Below, one piece after another: positions 43,152-51,953 of a DNA stretch of 64,000 bases. A program made the translations under genes and the position numbers. The stretch is from Halovivax cerinus (GTDB lineage: Archaea > Halobacteriota > Halobacteria > Halobacteriales > Natrialbaceae), in contig NZ_CP101824.1 of the NCBI RefSeq assembly GCF_024498195.1, positions 2,790,001 to 2,854,000 of the forward strand. The letters are read 5' to 3'. The notes below the pieces were generated by a model. The model was not told the origin of the DNA. It saw only the letters and a program-made list of their open reading frames with translations, and ran no database searches. How positions within the stretch are numbered: the first letter of the stretch is position 1; each line of letters opens with the position of its first letter.

Positions 43152-43520
43152 CTAGAGATATTTCCAGCGGAGCGACCGGAGTTTGTACCCCAGTGACCCC
43201 GCCTGATAGCCGTTCCAGCCGCTGATTCCGCCGAGCAGCGTCGCGGCGTCGTACCCCTCCTCGTCCAGGACCGTCGTCGCCCGCTTGGCCACCATTCCTA
43301 GCTTACAGACGACGACCACGTCCCGATCCCGGGGGATCTCGTCGAGTCGGTCGCGCAACGGCGACTCGTTTCCAGACTGGAGGTCGGAGTAGACGGGGAC
43401 GTTCTGACTGTTCTCGATCGCCGTCTTCTGGAAGTCCGGTCTCGGACGGATGTCGAGGACGAACGGCGGGGCCCCAGAATCCAACCGCTCGTCGAGTTCT
43501 GCGGGACGGATCCGTGTCAT
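43152..43520 (-). CDS. Rhodanese-like domain protein
   Basis: A 122-residue single rhodanese domain. 'MTRIRPAELDERLDSG' leads into 'FVLDIRPRPDFQKTAIENS', and the active-site loop is 'VVVVCKLGMVAKRATTVL' with the Cys that would carry the persulfide. 'YDAATLLGGISGW' is the typical end. Such proteins transfer sulfur or act in sulfur relay and signalling. The stop lies two bases from the right repeat of the integrated element. A longer frame to 43577 exists, but 43520 gives the normal family start. Confidence 0.88.
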   Translation of the reverse strand: MTRIRPAELDERLDSGAPPFVLDIRPRPDFQKTAIENSQNVPVYSDLQSGNESPLRDRLDEIPRDRDVVVVCKLGMVAKRATTVLDEEGYDAATLLGGISGWNGYQAGSLGYKLRSLRWKYL

Positions 43521-43832
43521 GGTAACACTATTGCATTGTGTGCCCAAAACCGTGATGGTTCGTCTTCGCCAGTCCATCGGAACGTGGTGTGCGACGGCCC
43601 GATGACTCCCGTCTGCTCGCCGGTATCTCCGTGATCTGATCGGTGACGTTCCGTAGGATCGCTGGGTTCGGTGTGAGCCACCGACCCTCGAATATCTCGG
43701 CCGTGTAACCCTGGACGAACAGGTCGTCGTCCGTGGCGAACGGCAACCGTTCGAGTGCTCTTGCCGGTCGCTGTCATGGAGCGTTTTCTGCGCCGATGAA
43801 CTCGGCGTCCACCCACTCCGAGTGTTCCGGTT
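43521..43832. other. Gap with an unassigned minus-strand ORF fragment
   Basis: On the minus strand about 43590-43770 reads 'RALERLPFATDDDLFVQGY', 'TAEIFEGRWLTPNPAIL' and 'RNVTDQITEIPAS', which looks like genuine protein composition, but the frame has a stop just upstream and no good start. It may be a small gene (ATG 43746) or a fragment of a lost gene. I cannot name it. Confidence 0.3.
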
Positions 43833-44675
43833 CTAGTCCGAACTATCATCAGGAGCCTGCCGGTCGTGGGTGACCGTCGTGCGTTCGGCTTCGAACGGCC
43901 GGGCGTCGGCCAGGTCGAACAGGTGGGCGACGTCCTCGCGACCGTACTCGTCGAGTATCTCTCGGAGGGCCCTGCAGGTGAGCGTGTCCGTCGCACCGAC
44001 GGCGGCCAGGTCAAGATAGCGTTCGCCCAGGACGGGTACGTCCCGATTAGTGAGGGTAGCCACCCCGTGGATGGCCGTCGGCCGATCGGCGTCGAGGTCG
44101 ACGCCGTGGTCGAACGACGCCCAGTCGGTCCCCTCGATCTCGATACCGATCTCCTCGCACGCGTCTTCGAGCGTCGTGTACTCGCCGAAGGCGTCCCAGA
44201 CCTCCGGCTGGAGATCGACGTGGGTGAGGCTGGTGTCGAAGAGTCGATCGAACCGGTCGGCTGTCGAGCCGTAATCGTCTGTCGGACCGGCGTCGCCGGC
44301 CGGGTACGAGCCATCGGGTCGGTCGGAGTCGCCTGTCAGGTCGTCGTCCGCTTCGATAGCGGCGTTGACGCGCCCGCGGAGGTGCGGCAGGTCGAACCCG
44401 TCGCCACCGTAGGTCAGACAGAGAACGGGCCCATTGCCGCGTTCGACCCGACTCTCGATCCAGTCGCAGGTTCGTTCGACGAGGGAGAGTTCGGACGACG
44501 GATCGGTCCCGTCGCGAAACAGTACCGTCACCTCCCGTTCTCCGTCTGGCACCTCGTACGCGAGGCAGACGGCGAGCAACTCGAAGTACGACGAGTCCTC
44601 GAAATCGGGCGGTCGCTCGTAGGGATCGAGCGTCGGACTTACGGTCTCGATGTCGAGGGCGAACCGGCCGGTCAT
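43833..44675 (-). CDS. RNase H-like 3'-5' exonuclease family protein
   Basis: A 280-residue protein starting 'MTGRFALDIETVSPTLDPYE', where the D-x-E of 'LDIET' is exonuclease motif I of the DEDD superfamily. 'GPVLCLTYGGDGFDLPHLRGR' corresponds to motif II (N/G-x-x-FD). 'VATLTNRDVPVLGERYLDLA' and 'EILDEYGREDVAHLFDLAD' lie where motif III would be, though a clear final Asp pattern is hard to assign. It probably acts on DNA or RNA ends. A long acidic loop near 115-140 is haloarchaeal. It stands alone. Confidence 0.75.
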   Translation of the reverse strand: MTGRFALDIETVSPTLDPYERPPDFEDSSYFELLAVCLAYEVPDGEREVTVLFRDGTDPSSELSLVERTCDWIESRVERGNGPVLCLTYGGDGFDLPHLRGRVNAAIEADDDLTGDSDRPDGSYPAGDAGPTDDYGSTADRFDRLFDTSLTHVDLQPEVWDAFGEYTTLEDACEEIGIEIEGTDWASFDHGVDLDADRPTAIHGVATLTNRDVPVLGERYLDLAAVGATDTLTCRALREILDEYGREDVAHLFDLADARPFEAERTTVTHDRQAPDDSSD

Positions 44676-44780
44676 ACGGAGTGTTCGCTCGCGCGGACGG
44701 TATGAACGTACCGGTGGACGCGTCTGCGTAGCGTGCGGGTCACTGGCCGCTCACGCCGTCGGAGTCGACGCCCGAGACCG

Positions 44781-45755
44781 TCAGGGCCAATTGGGGTCGA
44801 CGCCGGTGAGCGCCGCGCAGGTGTTCCAGAGGGCGAGCCGCCGGTCCGAATCGTGGACGCGCGGGTCCGAATCCGTCGGCTCTATGCCGTCGAAGTAGGT
44901 CCCGGACGCGTCGACCATGTCGTCGACGAGGTGGACGATGGGATCAGCGCCATCCGCGACGCTGGTACCCACGAACGGGAGCAGGTCCGTGAGCGTGATG
45001 ACCGCCCGGATCGGGAGGGCGACGTCCCGGTAGAGATCGCTTCCAGGGACGAAGCCCGGGTGGAACGCGTTGACGGCCACGTCGGCGACGCGGTCTGCGA
45101 GTTCGACCGCGAAGCAGAGGTTCGCGAGTTTCGACCTGGCGTACGCGTCGAACGCCTCGTAGTCGTCGGTACAGGCGAGTCGTGAGACGTCGAGCGCGGG
45201 ATCGGGCCCGGTAGCCCCGGGTCCGTCGGGTGACCGGTCCGCGGATCGCGAGTCGGTAGACGACGCGGTCGCGATCGGCAACCCGCCTCGGGTGTGTATG
45301 GCGGAGGAGGTGACGACGATCCGGCCGTCCGGCGCGGCCCTGACGAGGTCAATCAGGTCGTGTGCGAGGAGGTACGGGGCGAGCTGGTTGACGGCGAAGG
45401 TCAGCTCCACCCCGTCCCAGCCTTCGGCGCACTCGGATCGACTGAGAGCGGCGTTGAGGACGAGCGCGTCGAGCGTCTCGGTATGGTCGCGGACCGCGTC
45501 GGCCAGCGCGGTGACGCCGTCCGGGTCTGCGAAATCGGCGCGGACGAACGTAGCCTGGTTTCCGGCGTTCCGGACGTCGTCGACGAGTGCGTCGCCGCGC
45601 TCGCGGTTGCGCCCGTGGACGACGACGTCCCAGCCGCGATCGGCGAGGCGTCTCGCAGCATTGGCGCCGATACCGGTCGTCGCACCCGTGATCAGGACCG
45701 TCGGCGCGTCCCGGTCGGGCGTGTCGTCCGTCACACCAGGTGTGGCGTCGGTCAT
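44781..45755 (-). CDS. SDR family NAD(P)-dependent oxidoreductase
   Basis: A 324-residue short-chain dehydrogenase of the retinol dehydrogenase-like subgroup. 'TVLITGATTGIGANAARRLA' is the cofactor motif (TGxxxGIG), 'LVLNAALSRSE' the NNAG-like block, 'RIVVTSSAIHTRG' carries the catalytic Ser, and 'FDAYARSKLANLCFAVELA' holds Y-x-x-x-K. The insert around 170-195 is acidic and low complexity. The substrate is an unknown alcohol or ketone. The start at 45755 ('MTDATPGVTDD') is chosen over 45839, whose extra leader is Cys-rich and atypical. Confidence 0.87.
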   Translation of the reverse strand: MTDATPGVTDDTPDRDAPTVLITGATTGIGANAARRLADRGWDVVVHGRNRERGDALVDDVRNAGNQATFVRADFADPDGVTALADAVRDHTETLDALVLNAALSRSECAEGWDGVELTFAVNQLAPYLLAHDLIDLVRAAPDGRIVVTSSAIHTRGGLPIATASSTDSRSADRSPDGPGATGPDPALDVSRLACTDDYEAFDAYARSKLANLCFAVELADRVADVAVNAFHPGFVPGSDLYRDVALPIRAVITLTDLLPFVGTSVADGADPIVHLVDDMVDASGTYFDGIEPTDSDPRVHDSDRRLALWNTCAALTGVDPNWP

Positions 45756-45914
45756 ACAGGGTGTGTCGGTCAGCCGATCGGAAAGCTGTTCCGCGGAGCA
45801 CGGCCGACAGCACGTTCGAACTCGACTCACCGTGGCCACGTCGGCCCCAGTCGAGCCGGGCGGCCCTGAACTGTGTGCAGTCGCACAGCCCCGTTACCGG
45901 ATTGACCGGCGGTT

Positions 45915-47525
45915 TCAATCCACCGTGTAGCGCCGGTAGCGTCGGATCGCGTACCGGTACGAGCCGTAGGAGATCCCTGCCGTGAGCAGGAGGTACACAC
46001 TGAGGCCTGCGGCGACGAGGACCGTCGCGGTCAGGTGTCCGGTGACCGCGAACCACGTGACGAACAGTGCGATCATGGTTCCGGATCCGACGACGAACGA
46101 GTACGTCATCATCACGAGCGTCGACGGGACGACCGTCTCACTCCCCCAGAACTGCCGCTCTTCGTAGATGGGGTACGCGGCCCCGATCCCGAGCGCGAAC
46201 TGGCCCGCGGCGAGGCAGGTCCCGATTCCGACGGCCGCGAAGGCGAGCCCGTCCAGGGGGTCCGTCCCGATGGCAACCGTCGCGAGCGGAACCAGTACCG
46301 CCACCGGAGCGCCCATCGCCAGGCCCGCGAGCAGACGGCCCCGGACGAACGTTCGTGGATCCGTCCCGGAAAGCACCAGCAGGGGCACCTGCGGTCGATC
46401 GTCGCCGAGCGGATTCAACCCGAAGGCCGCACCGGCGACGTACGTCCCGAAACCGACGCCGGTCCCGGCGAGGAGCACCCCGAGCCGTTCACCGGAGGTC
46501 CCGACGACGGTCGGCGCGAGCGGTGCGGCGACGAACAGGATCATGACGAGGTGGCTGAGATCCTGTGGATGGCGGACGGCGCGGACGAGCTGGCCCCACG
46601 CGATTCGCCCCGATTTCGTCCACGCGAACGGCCGCGGCGGGCGAAAGCCGCCGGATACCGTCTTCGTCTGTCGCGTCCCACCCTCGCGCGTCCCGTCACT
46701 GAACCAGAGCCCGGCCGCCAGTCGCGTCGCGACGGCGAGGCCGACTGGTGTGAGCGCGAGCAGGGCGAACAGGACGCCGACGGCACCGATCGACATCGGT
46801 CGTGCGAGCGGCGTTCCGACGAACGCGAGGGCGAGGTAGTCGGCGAGCGGCGCGAGTGCCAGGGTCGAGGCGATCGATCGCACCTGTGCGCCGCCGTCGA
46901 CGAGGTATCGAGCGAGGAACTGCGAGCCCACGACGAGGCCGACCACCGCGAGGAGCCACCCGACGTGCAGGATGCGGCGTGCGCGCGGGACCCGTCGCAA
47001 CGCGCGCAGGATCGCTATACCGACGGCGTATCCCCAGACCGCCGTCACGCAGACGAGTGGGACCATGACCAGGCCGCCCGTCACGACCAGCCACGGCGCA
47101 CCGAGTCCGAGCGCGAACGCCGCGACGACCGCGATCGCGGGAAGCCCGAACCACGTCGCCAGTCGTGCGATCTCCGCGGTGATGAGCCCGATCACGATCG
47201 CTCGCGGGTGTACCGTCAGCAGGACGAGGTCCGCAGCGTCGATGGAGCCGATGCGTTCGACCGTCCGGAGGGTCGCGAGCAGCACCAGCCCGATCGGGAT
47301 CGCGGTCGCGGCGGGCCCGAAGAACGGGTTCTCGACGACGGCGGACGCGGTCCGGCCGAAGACGAAGCCTGCCGGGATCGAGAAGAGCAGGACCCAGCTA
47401 AAACACAGCGCGACGACCACGAGGCCGAGGATCCGCCGGGCGTCCCCGACGTATCGCCGAACGCTGCGGACGTACTCGGCGCGTCCGATGCGGAGCCCGG
47501 CACGGAGGTGTCGCCGTGCGCTCAT
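45915..47525 (-). CDS. ABC transporter permease (ABC-2 type, large)
   Basis: A 536-residue membrane protein with about twelve hydrophobic helices, for instance 'LGLVVVALCFSWVLLFSIP', 'LPAIAVVAAFALGLGAPWLV', 'LGVLLAGTGVGFGTYVAGAAFGLNPLGDDR' in parts, and 'VPSTLVMMTYSFVVGSGTM'. A soluble loop near 275-310 contains 'TKTVSGGFRPPRPFAWTKS'. The 'GDDRPQVPLLVLSGTDPR' loop after the middle helices is seen in exporter-type permeases that handle membrane or surface cargo. It overlaps the ATPase gene by four bases and surely works with it. Cargo unknown. Confidence 0.82.
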   Translation of the reverse strand: MSARRHLRAGLRIGRAEYVRSVRRYVGDARRILGLVVVALCFSWVLLFSIPAGFVFGRTASAVVENPFFGPAATAIPIGLVLLATLRTVERIGSIDAADLVLLTVHPRAIVIGLITAEIARLATWFGLPAIAVVAAFALGLGAPWLVVTGGLVMVPLVCVTAVWGYAVGIAILRALRRVPRARRILHVGWLLAVVGLVVGSQFLARYLVDGGAQVRSIASTLALAPLADYLALAFVGTPLARPMSIGAVGVLFALLALTPVGLAVATRLAAGLWFSDGTREGGTRQTKTVSGGFRPPRPFAWTKSGRIAWGQLVRAVRHPQDLSHLVMILFVAAPLAPTVVGTSGERLGVLLAGTGVGFGTYVAGAAFGLNPLGDDRPQVPLLVLSGTDPRTFVRGRLLAGLAMGAPVAVLVPLATVAIGTDPLDGLAFAAVGIGTCLAAGQFALGIGAAYPIYEERQFWGSETVVPSTLVMMTYSFVVGSGTMIALFVTWFAVTGHLTATVLVAAGLSVYLLLTAGISYGSYRYAIRRYRRYTVD

Positions 47526-48301
47526 TCTCCACCGGGGATCGCCTGCGGTTCGCGCTCACTCGTGACGGCGAGGAAGGCGTCTTCGAGGGAACTGCTGTCG
47601 CCCGTTTCCGCGCGAGCGGTCACTTCGGCTGGCGTCCCCTCGGCGACCAATCGCCCGTCGAACAGGACGCCGACCGCGTCCGCGACTGCTTCGACGACCG
47701 GGAGGATGTGCGTCGAGAGGAAGACGGTCGTCCCCGCGTCGGCGAGGTCGACGATGGATTCCCGGATGCGCCGTGCGGCGCGTGGATCGAGCCCGGCCGT
47801 CGGTTCGTCAAGGAAGAGGACGTCGGGATCGTGCAAGACGCTCTGGATGAACGCGGTCTTCTGTCGCATCCCCTTCGAGTAGGCGTCGATGCGCTTGTCG
47901 GCGTCCGCCGTCAGGTCGAACCGATCGAGGTGCTCGTCGATGCGCTCGGCCGCCGTCTCCGTCGGCACGTCGCGGAGGTCGGCGACGTACTCCAGTTGCT
48001 CGCGGGCGCTGAACTCCTCGTACAGCGGTGGCGTCTCCGGCAGGTAGCCCACGAGCGACGCCATCGCCCGCCGGTCGGAAACGGGCGTCCCGCAGACGCG
48101 AGCCCCACCGCCCGACGGCTGGGCGAGTCCGGTCAGCAGCCGCATCGTGGTCGTCTTCCCCGCGCCGTTCGGCCCGAGAAAGCCGTACACCGTCCCCGAC
48201 GGGATCGAGAGCGAGATGCCGTCGAGCGCGACCTCCGAACCGTAGCGCTTGCGGAGGTCTCTCGTTTCGATAGCGGGGTTCGCTGCGTCTTCGACGGGCA
48301 T
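47522..48301 (-). CDS. ABC transporter ATP-binding protein
   Basis: A 259-residue ATPase of the ABC-2/CcmA type. Walker A is 'GFLGPNGAGKTTTMRLLTG', the signature is 'YSKGMRQKTAFIQSV', Walker B is 'PDVLFLDEPTAGLDPRA', and the switch His is in 'VFLSTHILPVVE'. It powers the permease encoded right downstream, whose start overlaps its stop (ATGA). ABC-2 exporters move lipids, drugs or proteins across the membrane; the cargo here is not evident from neighbours. Confidence 0.95.
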   Translation of the reverse strand: MPVEDAANPAIETRDLRKRYGSEVALDGISLSIPSGTVYGFLGPNGAGKTTTMRLLTGLAQPSGGGARVCGTPVSDRRAMASLVGYLPETPPLYEEFSAREQLEYVADLRDVPTETAAERIDEHLDRFDLTADADKRIDAYSKGMRQKTAFIQSVLHDPDVLFLDEPTAGLDPRAARRIRESIVDLADAGTTVFLSTHILPVVEAVADAVGVLFDGRLVAEGTPAEVTARAETGDSSSLEDAFLAVTSEREPQAIPGGE

Positions 48302-48406
48302 GAACTAATCGAACTTTCTAGGGACCCTACATACCAGTTTCGGACGTGAGGCCGGATCGATTCGGTCGTGGTGTCGGGTTTCGTCGGTCGACACGCCCTA
48401 CCGGTC

Positions 48407-48517
48407 TCAGTCGCCCGCAGTCACGATTTTGGGATGCAGATAACGCAGGGGGACGCCACCGAATCCGATTCCAGAGACGGAGACGTTGGTATCGTACACT
48501 ACTCGGATCGAGCCCAT
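48407..48517 (-). pseudogene. Truncated PIN-domain toxin (VapC-like, COG1569 type)
   Basis: Only 36 residues remain. 'MGSIRVVYDTNVSVSGIGF' matches the start of COG1569 PIN toxins, with the first catalytic Asp in 'YDTN' and the usual 'GVPLR' turn. The frame then ends after 'YLHPKIVTAGD'; about 100 residues with the other acidic active-site positions are missing, and only about 100 bases separate the stop from the ABC ATPase gene. The ATG overlaps the end of the antitoxin frame by 19 bases, the normal arrangement of such pairs. The toxin is almost certainly inactive. Confidence 0.75.
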
Positions 48518-48765
48518 TCGATCGCCTCGTCCACGTCGGCTTCGGTCACGCCCTCGTCTTCGAATCGTCGTCGCACCGCCTGCGTTCGGGAGATACATTC
48601 CGCGACTGAACTCGCATCGTCTTCGTCTGTTGCTCTGCGGCCGGCGAGGGTAGCCAGCGCGTCGGCCTGCGTTGCCCCGTCAGCCGAATCGCCGGTTTCG
48701 GTGTCCGTCGCGGTGAACCGGCCAGCCTGGTCCTTCGAAACCCGGACCGTCGTCACGGCACTCAT
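48499..48765 (-). CDS. Antitoxin of a PIN-toxin pair
   Basis: An 88-residue protein. The N-terminal half ('TTVRVSKDQAGRFTATDTET', 'SADGATQADALATLAGR') resembles HicB-like partial folds; the C-terminal half ('RRFEDEGVTEADVDEAIEW') is the toxin-wrapping tail seen in haloarchaeal antitoxins paired with COG1569 PIN proteins. The frame is intact although the toxin next to it is truncated. Antitoxins of this type usually repress their own operon; no operator is identified. It is divergent from nothing nearby and precedes the beta-helix gene's 3' end. Confidence 0.7.
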   Translation of the reverse strand: MSAVTTVRVSKDQAGRFTATDTETGDSADGATQADALATLAGRRATDEDDASSVAECISRTQAVRRRFEDEGVTEADVDEAIEWARSE

Positions 48766-48838
48766 CGTACGGAGCCGATAGGTGACCGATCGGCTAAACT
48801 GATCCCCCTCGGCCGGCGGATAGATACTGCGTTTGCGG

Positions 48839-50179
48839 TCAGGACGCCGTCCAGGGGCGAACGTCGCCGGGGCCGTCCGCGACCTGGGTTCCCACGTTCT
48901 CGACGGTGACGCCGCCGTAGGTGACGGTGCTCCCCGGCCCGGAGAAGATGCCGACGTCGCAATCCGCGGCCGTGGCGGCGGTCAGGGTCGCGTCGACGTT
49001 CTCCCGGAAGCGGACGGCCTGATCGTCGGCGCCGCTGGCGGTGATCGACGTCATCGTGAGGGCGTCCGTATCGTCGACGATGATCGAATTCTGGAACGGG
49101 CCCTCGACCCGGAGGTTCGTGATCGTGGCGCCGTCGAAGCCGGCGACGTAGAGACCCGAACCGCCCGCGACGTCCTTCGCGTCGGTCCTGATGGTGACGG
49201 CGTCGATGGCGAGCCCGCGCCGGCCGTCTTCGACGTGGCCGAGCGTGATCCCGCGGGCGTTGTCGATACAGGAGACGTTCGCGATGCGCAGGTCGGAGAT
49301 GGGTTCGTCGGGGTCGGCGCGGATGGCGGTGTACTCGCAACCGGAGACGGACCCGTCCGAGATGGCGATGGACTCGAAGGGACCTCGATGGAGGTGGACG
49401 CCGTGGTCGGGCTCGTTGGCCGCGTCGATCTCGAAGTATCGCAGGCGACACCGCGTCGTCGGCGTATCGTTGTCGGCGACGAGGCTCGTCGCCTCGCCGT
49501 CCAGCACGCCGTTCCACGCGGTGCCCTCGGGCTGGGTGTCGAACTGGACGGGCGCGTCGGAGTCGCTCTCGCCGCCGCGGGTGGCCCGGAAGCCGTCGAT
49601 GGTGACGCCGGTCGAGGAGACCACGTCGACGTGGTGGTGATAGATCCGGTCGCCGTGGACGTTCTCGAGACGGACGCCGTCGGCGTGGGCCGGAACGATC
49701 CCGTTCGATCGCGGTGAGTCGAGCCGCACGTTCGCGACGCGCCAGTTCGACGCCCCGCCGTAGCCCGGCTCGTCGTAGCCTCGATTCGAGAGGAGCGCGT
49801 TGCCCACCTCGTCGTCCGTTCGGGGACCTTCGAAGACGGTGGCCCGACCTGCGCCCACGATCGCCGTATCGTCGCCGATCAACGGTGTCCGCTCGAACAG
49901 GTACCGACCCGGTGGGAAGCGGACGACCCCGCCGCCCACTTCGGCGACCCGGGCGAGCAAGTCGTGGACGTCCTGGCCCACTTCGGTCTCACCGTCGCCC
50001 TCGATGCCGAAGGCGGCGACGTTCCACGCTGTTCGCCCGTCGTCCTCGGTGATGTCGTCGATGGATCGGACGTCTGTGGACTCGTCGGCGAACGGGTTCA
50101 GTGAGGAACAGCCGGCGAGGAGGGTGGTGCCGGAGGCCGCGGCCGCGAGGAGGGCTCGGCGGTGGGACGAGGGGGGCAT
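48839..50179 (-). CDS. Right-handed beta-helix lipoprotein (pectate lyase-like fold)
   Basis: A 446-residue exported protein. The signal 'SHRRALLAAAASGTTLLAGC' has Arg pairs, a hydrophobic stretch and a lipobox Cys. The mature part starts with 'WNVAAFGIEGDGETEVGQD', the opening motif of pectate lyase 3-type beta-helices, then many parallel coils such as 'IAISDGSVSGCEYTAIRAD', 'LRIANVSCIDNARGITLGH' and 'MTSITASGADDQAVRF'. Such folds bind or cleave polysaccharides, but no clear catalytic triad is seen. A surface role with glycans is likely. It has no operon partner; the AT-rich 210-base gap to hsdM holds the promoters. Confidence 0.83.
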   Translation of the reverse strand: MPPSSHRRALLAAAASGTTLLAGCSSLNPFADESTDVRSIDDITEDDGRTAWNVAAFGIEGDGETEVGQDVHDLLARVAEVGGGVVRFPPGRYLFERTPLIGDDTAIVGAGRATVFEGPRTDDEVGNALLSNRGYDEPGYGGASNWRVANVRLDSPRSNGIVPAHADGVRLENVHGDRIYHHHVDVVSSTGVTIDGFRATRGGESDSDAPVQFDTQPEGTAWNGVLDGEATSLVADNDTPTTRCRLRYFEIDAANEPDHGVHLHRGPFESIAISDGSVSGCEYTAIRADPDEPISDLRIANVSCIDNARGITLGHVEDGRRGLAIDAVTIRTDAKDVAGGSGLYVAGFDGATITNLRVEGPFQNSIIVDDTDALTMTSITASGADDQAVRFRENVDATLTAATAADCDVGIFSGPGSTVTYGGVTVENVGTQVADGPGDVRPWTAS

Positions 50180-50390
50180 ATAGGTGGATTCGGGTGGTTG
50201 AATAAGAAGTTCCTGAAAGCAGAACGGTTTGTGAACTAGGCAATTTACATGACGGGATGCTACCTGAATTGCGGAAGAAACCCTATTGAGTCATGAGTCT
50301 TTACTTGAGCACCTTGATTCTCATAGAGAAGTGAACCACATCATCTTCGGAAGGAAAGCTACACATGAACTCGTTCTATAGCACACCATC

Positions 50391-51953
50391 ATGGACGCTG
50401 AACAGGAGACCCTCTCCGACGTGGAAAACAGTGGGACCCTGGAACTCGAAACCCTCCGCACGCACCTCTGGGAAGCTGCCGATATTCTCCGCGGCAGTAT
50501 CGATTCCGCAGACTACAAGAATTACATCTTCGGCCTCCTCTTTCTGAAACGCGTTAACGATCGCTTCGAAGAAGAGACCGAAGAACTCTCCGAGAAACAC
50601 GATATCCCCGAAGACGTCGTTCGCGACGACCCCGGACTTCACACCGAGTTCTGGGTTCCCGAACGCGCTCGTTGGTCGACCATCGCCGAAGCGACGGACG
50701 ACATTGGCGGCACGCTCAATAAGTCACTGCACGCGATCGAAGACGAGAACGACGAGATCGACGAACGGGTGCTGACGAGTATCGACTTCAACGACAAGGA
50801 ACGGCTCCCGAACGAGGTCCTCGACAAGCTCGTCACGCACTTTTCCACCTACCGCTATCGAAACGCCGATCTCGACGATCCCGACATCTTCGGACGGGCG
50901 TACGAGTATCTCATCCGCGAGTTCGCCGACGACGCTGGCAAGAAGGGTGGGGAGTTCTACACGCCGCGTGAGGTCGTCCAGCTCATCGTCGAGTGTGTCG
51001 ATCCCGACGAGGGCGAACGCGTGTACGACCCGTGTTGTGGCTCTGGCGGGATGCTGATCTACTCCGCCCACCACGTCGCTGACAACGGTGGGAGTATGGA
51101 TCACCTCGCGCTGTACGGCCAAGAGCGTAATCTGGACACGTGGGCGATCGGCCAGATGAACATGCTGCTCCACGAGGTCAAAGACGCCCAGATCGCGAAG
51201 GGAAATACCATCACCGACCCCAAACACGTCACCGAGCAAGACGAGCTGGAGGTGTTCGACAAGGTGATCGCGAATCCGATGTGGAACCAGAAGGAGTGGT
51301 CAAAGGACTGGGTCGAAGAGAACGAACCCTACAACCGCTTCGAGTACGGCCTTCCACCGTCGAATCGTGGCGACTGGGCGTGGATCCAGCTCATGCTCGC
51401 GTCGCTCAACGAGACGGGAAAGGCGGGCGTCGTGATGGACAACGGCGTGCTCTTCCGGTCGCGCTCGGAGAAGAAGATCCGCAAGCCGATCCTCGAAAAC
51501 GACCTCGTCGAGGCGGTGATCGCGCTCCCCGAGAACCTCTTCTACAACACGTCATCGCCGGGCTGCGTGCTGATACTGAATAAGGACAAGCCCGAAGAAC
51601 GCGAGGGGAAAGTACAGTTCATCTACGCGGAAGACCAAGAACTGCGCGAGTCGGGTGTCCAAATCTACGAGGAACTCTCGAATCAGAACGAAATCACCTC
51701 CGAGGGTGTCGAATATCTTGCCGAGACGTATCAGACGGGCCGCGAAGAGGCCCACCATAGTCGGTTGGTCGACTTGGAGGAGATCGAAGAGAACGACTGG
51801 AATCTGAACGTCCCGCGCTACGTCGACACGACCGAACCCGAGGAGCCGATCGACGTGACCGAGAAGTTGGAGGAGTTAGACGAACTGGAAGCCAAGCGGC
51901 GTGAGACGGACGAGAAGCTACAGCAGTACATGGAGGAACTGGAATACAAATGA
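50391..51953 (+). CDS. hsdM: Type I restriction-modification DNA methyltransferase subunit
   Basis: A 520-residue N6-adenine methyltransferase. The HsdM N-terminal helical domain ('LRTHLWEAADILRGSI', 'YIFGLLFLKRVNDRFEEE') is followed by the SAM motif 'VYDPCCGSGGMLIYSAHH' (near 213) and the catalytic motif IV, here 'KVIANPMWNQKEW' (near 294), with NPMW where most family members have NPPF or NPPY. 'VEAVIALPENLFYNTSSPGCVLILNK' in parts is the usual block after it. The C-terminal coiled coil contacts HsdS. The stop overlaps the hsdS start (ATGA). It is the first gene of a four-gene operon. Confidence 0.95.
   Translation: MDAEQETLSDVENSGTLELETLRTHLWEAADILRGSIDSADYKNYIFGLLFLKRVNDRFEEETEELSEKHDIPEDVVRDDPGLHTEFWVPERARWSTIAEATDDIGGTLNKSLHAIEDENDEIDERVLTSIDFNDKERLPNEVLDKLVTHFSTYRYRNADLDDPDIFGRAYEYLIREFADDAGKKGGEFYTPREVVQLIVECVDPDEGERVYDPCCGSGGMLIYSAHHVADNGGSMDHLALYGQERNLDTWAIGQMNMLLHEVKDAQIAKGNTITDPKHVTEQDELEVFDKVIANPMWNQKEWSKDWVEENEPYNRFEYGLPPSNRGDWAWIQLMLASLNETGKAGVVMDNGVLFRSRSEKKIRKPILENDLVEAVIALPENLFYNTSSPGCVLILNKDKPEEREGKVQFIYAEDQELRESGVQIYEELSNQNEITSEGVEYLAETYQTGREEAHHSRLVDLEEIEENDWNLNVPRYVDTTEPEEPIDVTEKLEELDELEAKRRETDEKLQQYMEELEYK

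Noticed and set aside
46035-47882. 615-residue plus-strand ORF over the ABC transporter
   Set aside because: Arg/Asp/Glu-rich antisense shadow with no domain, opposite a well-supported permease and ATPase.
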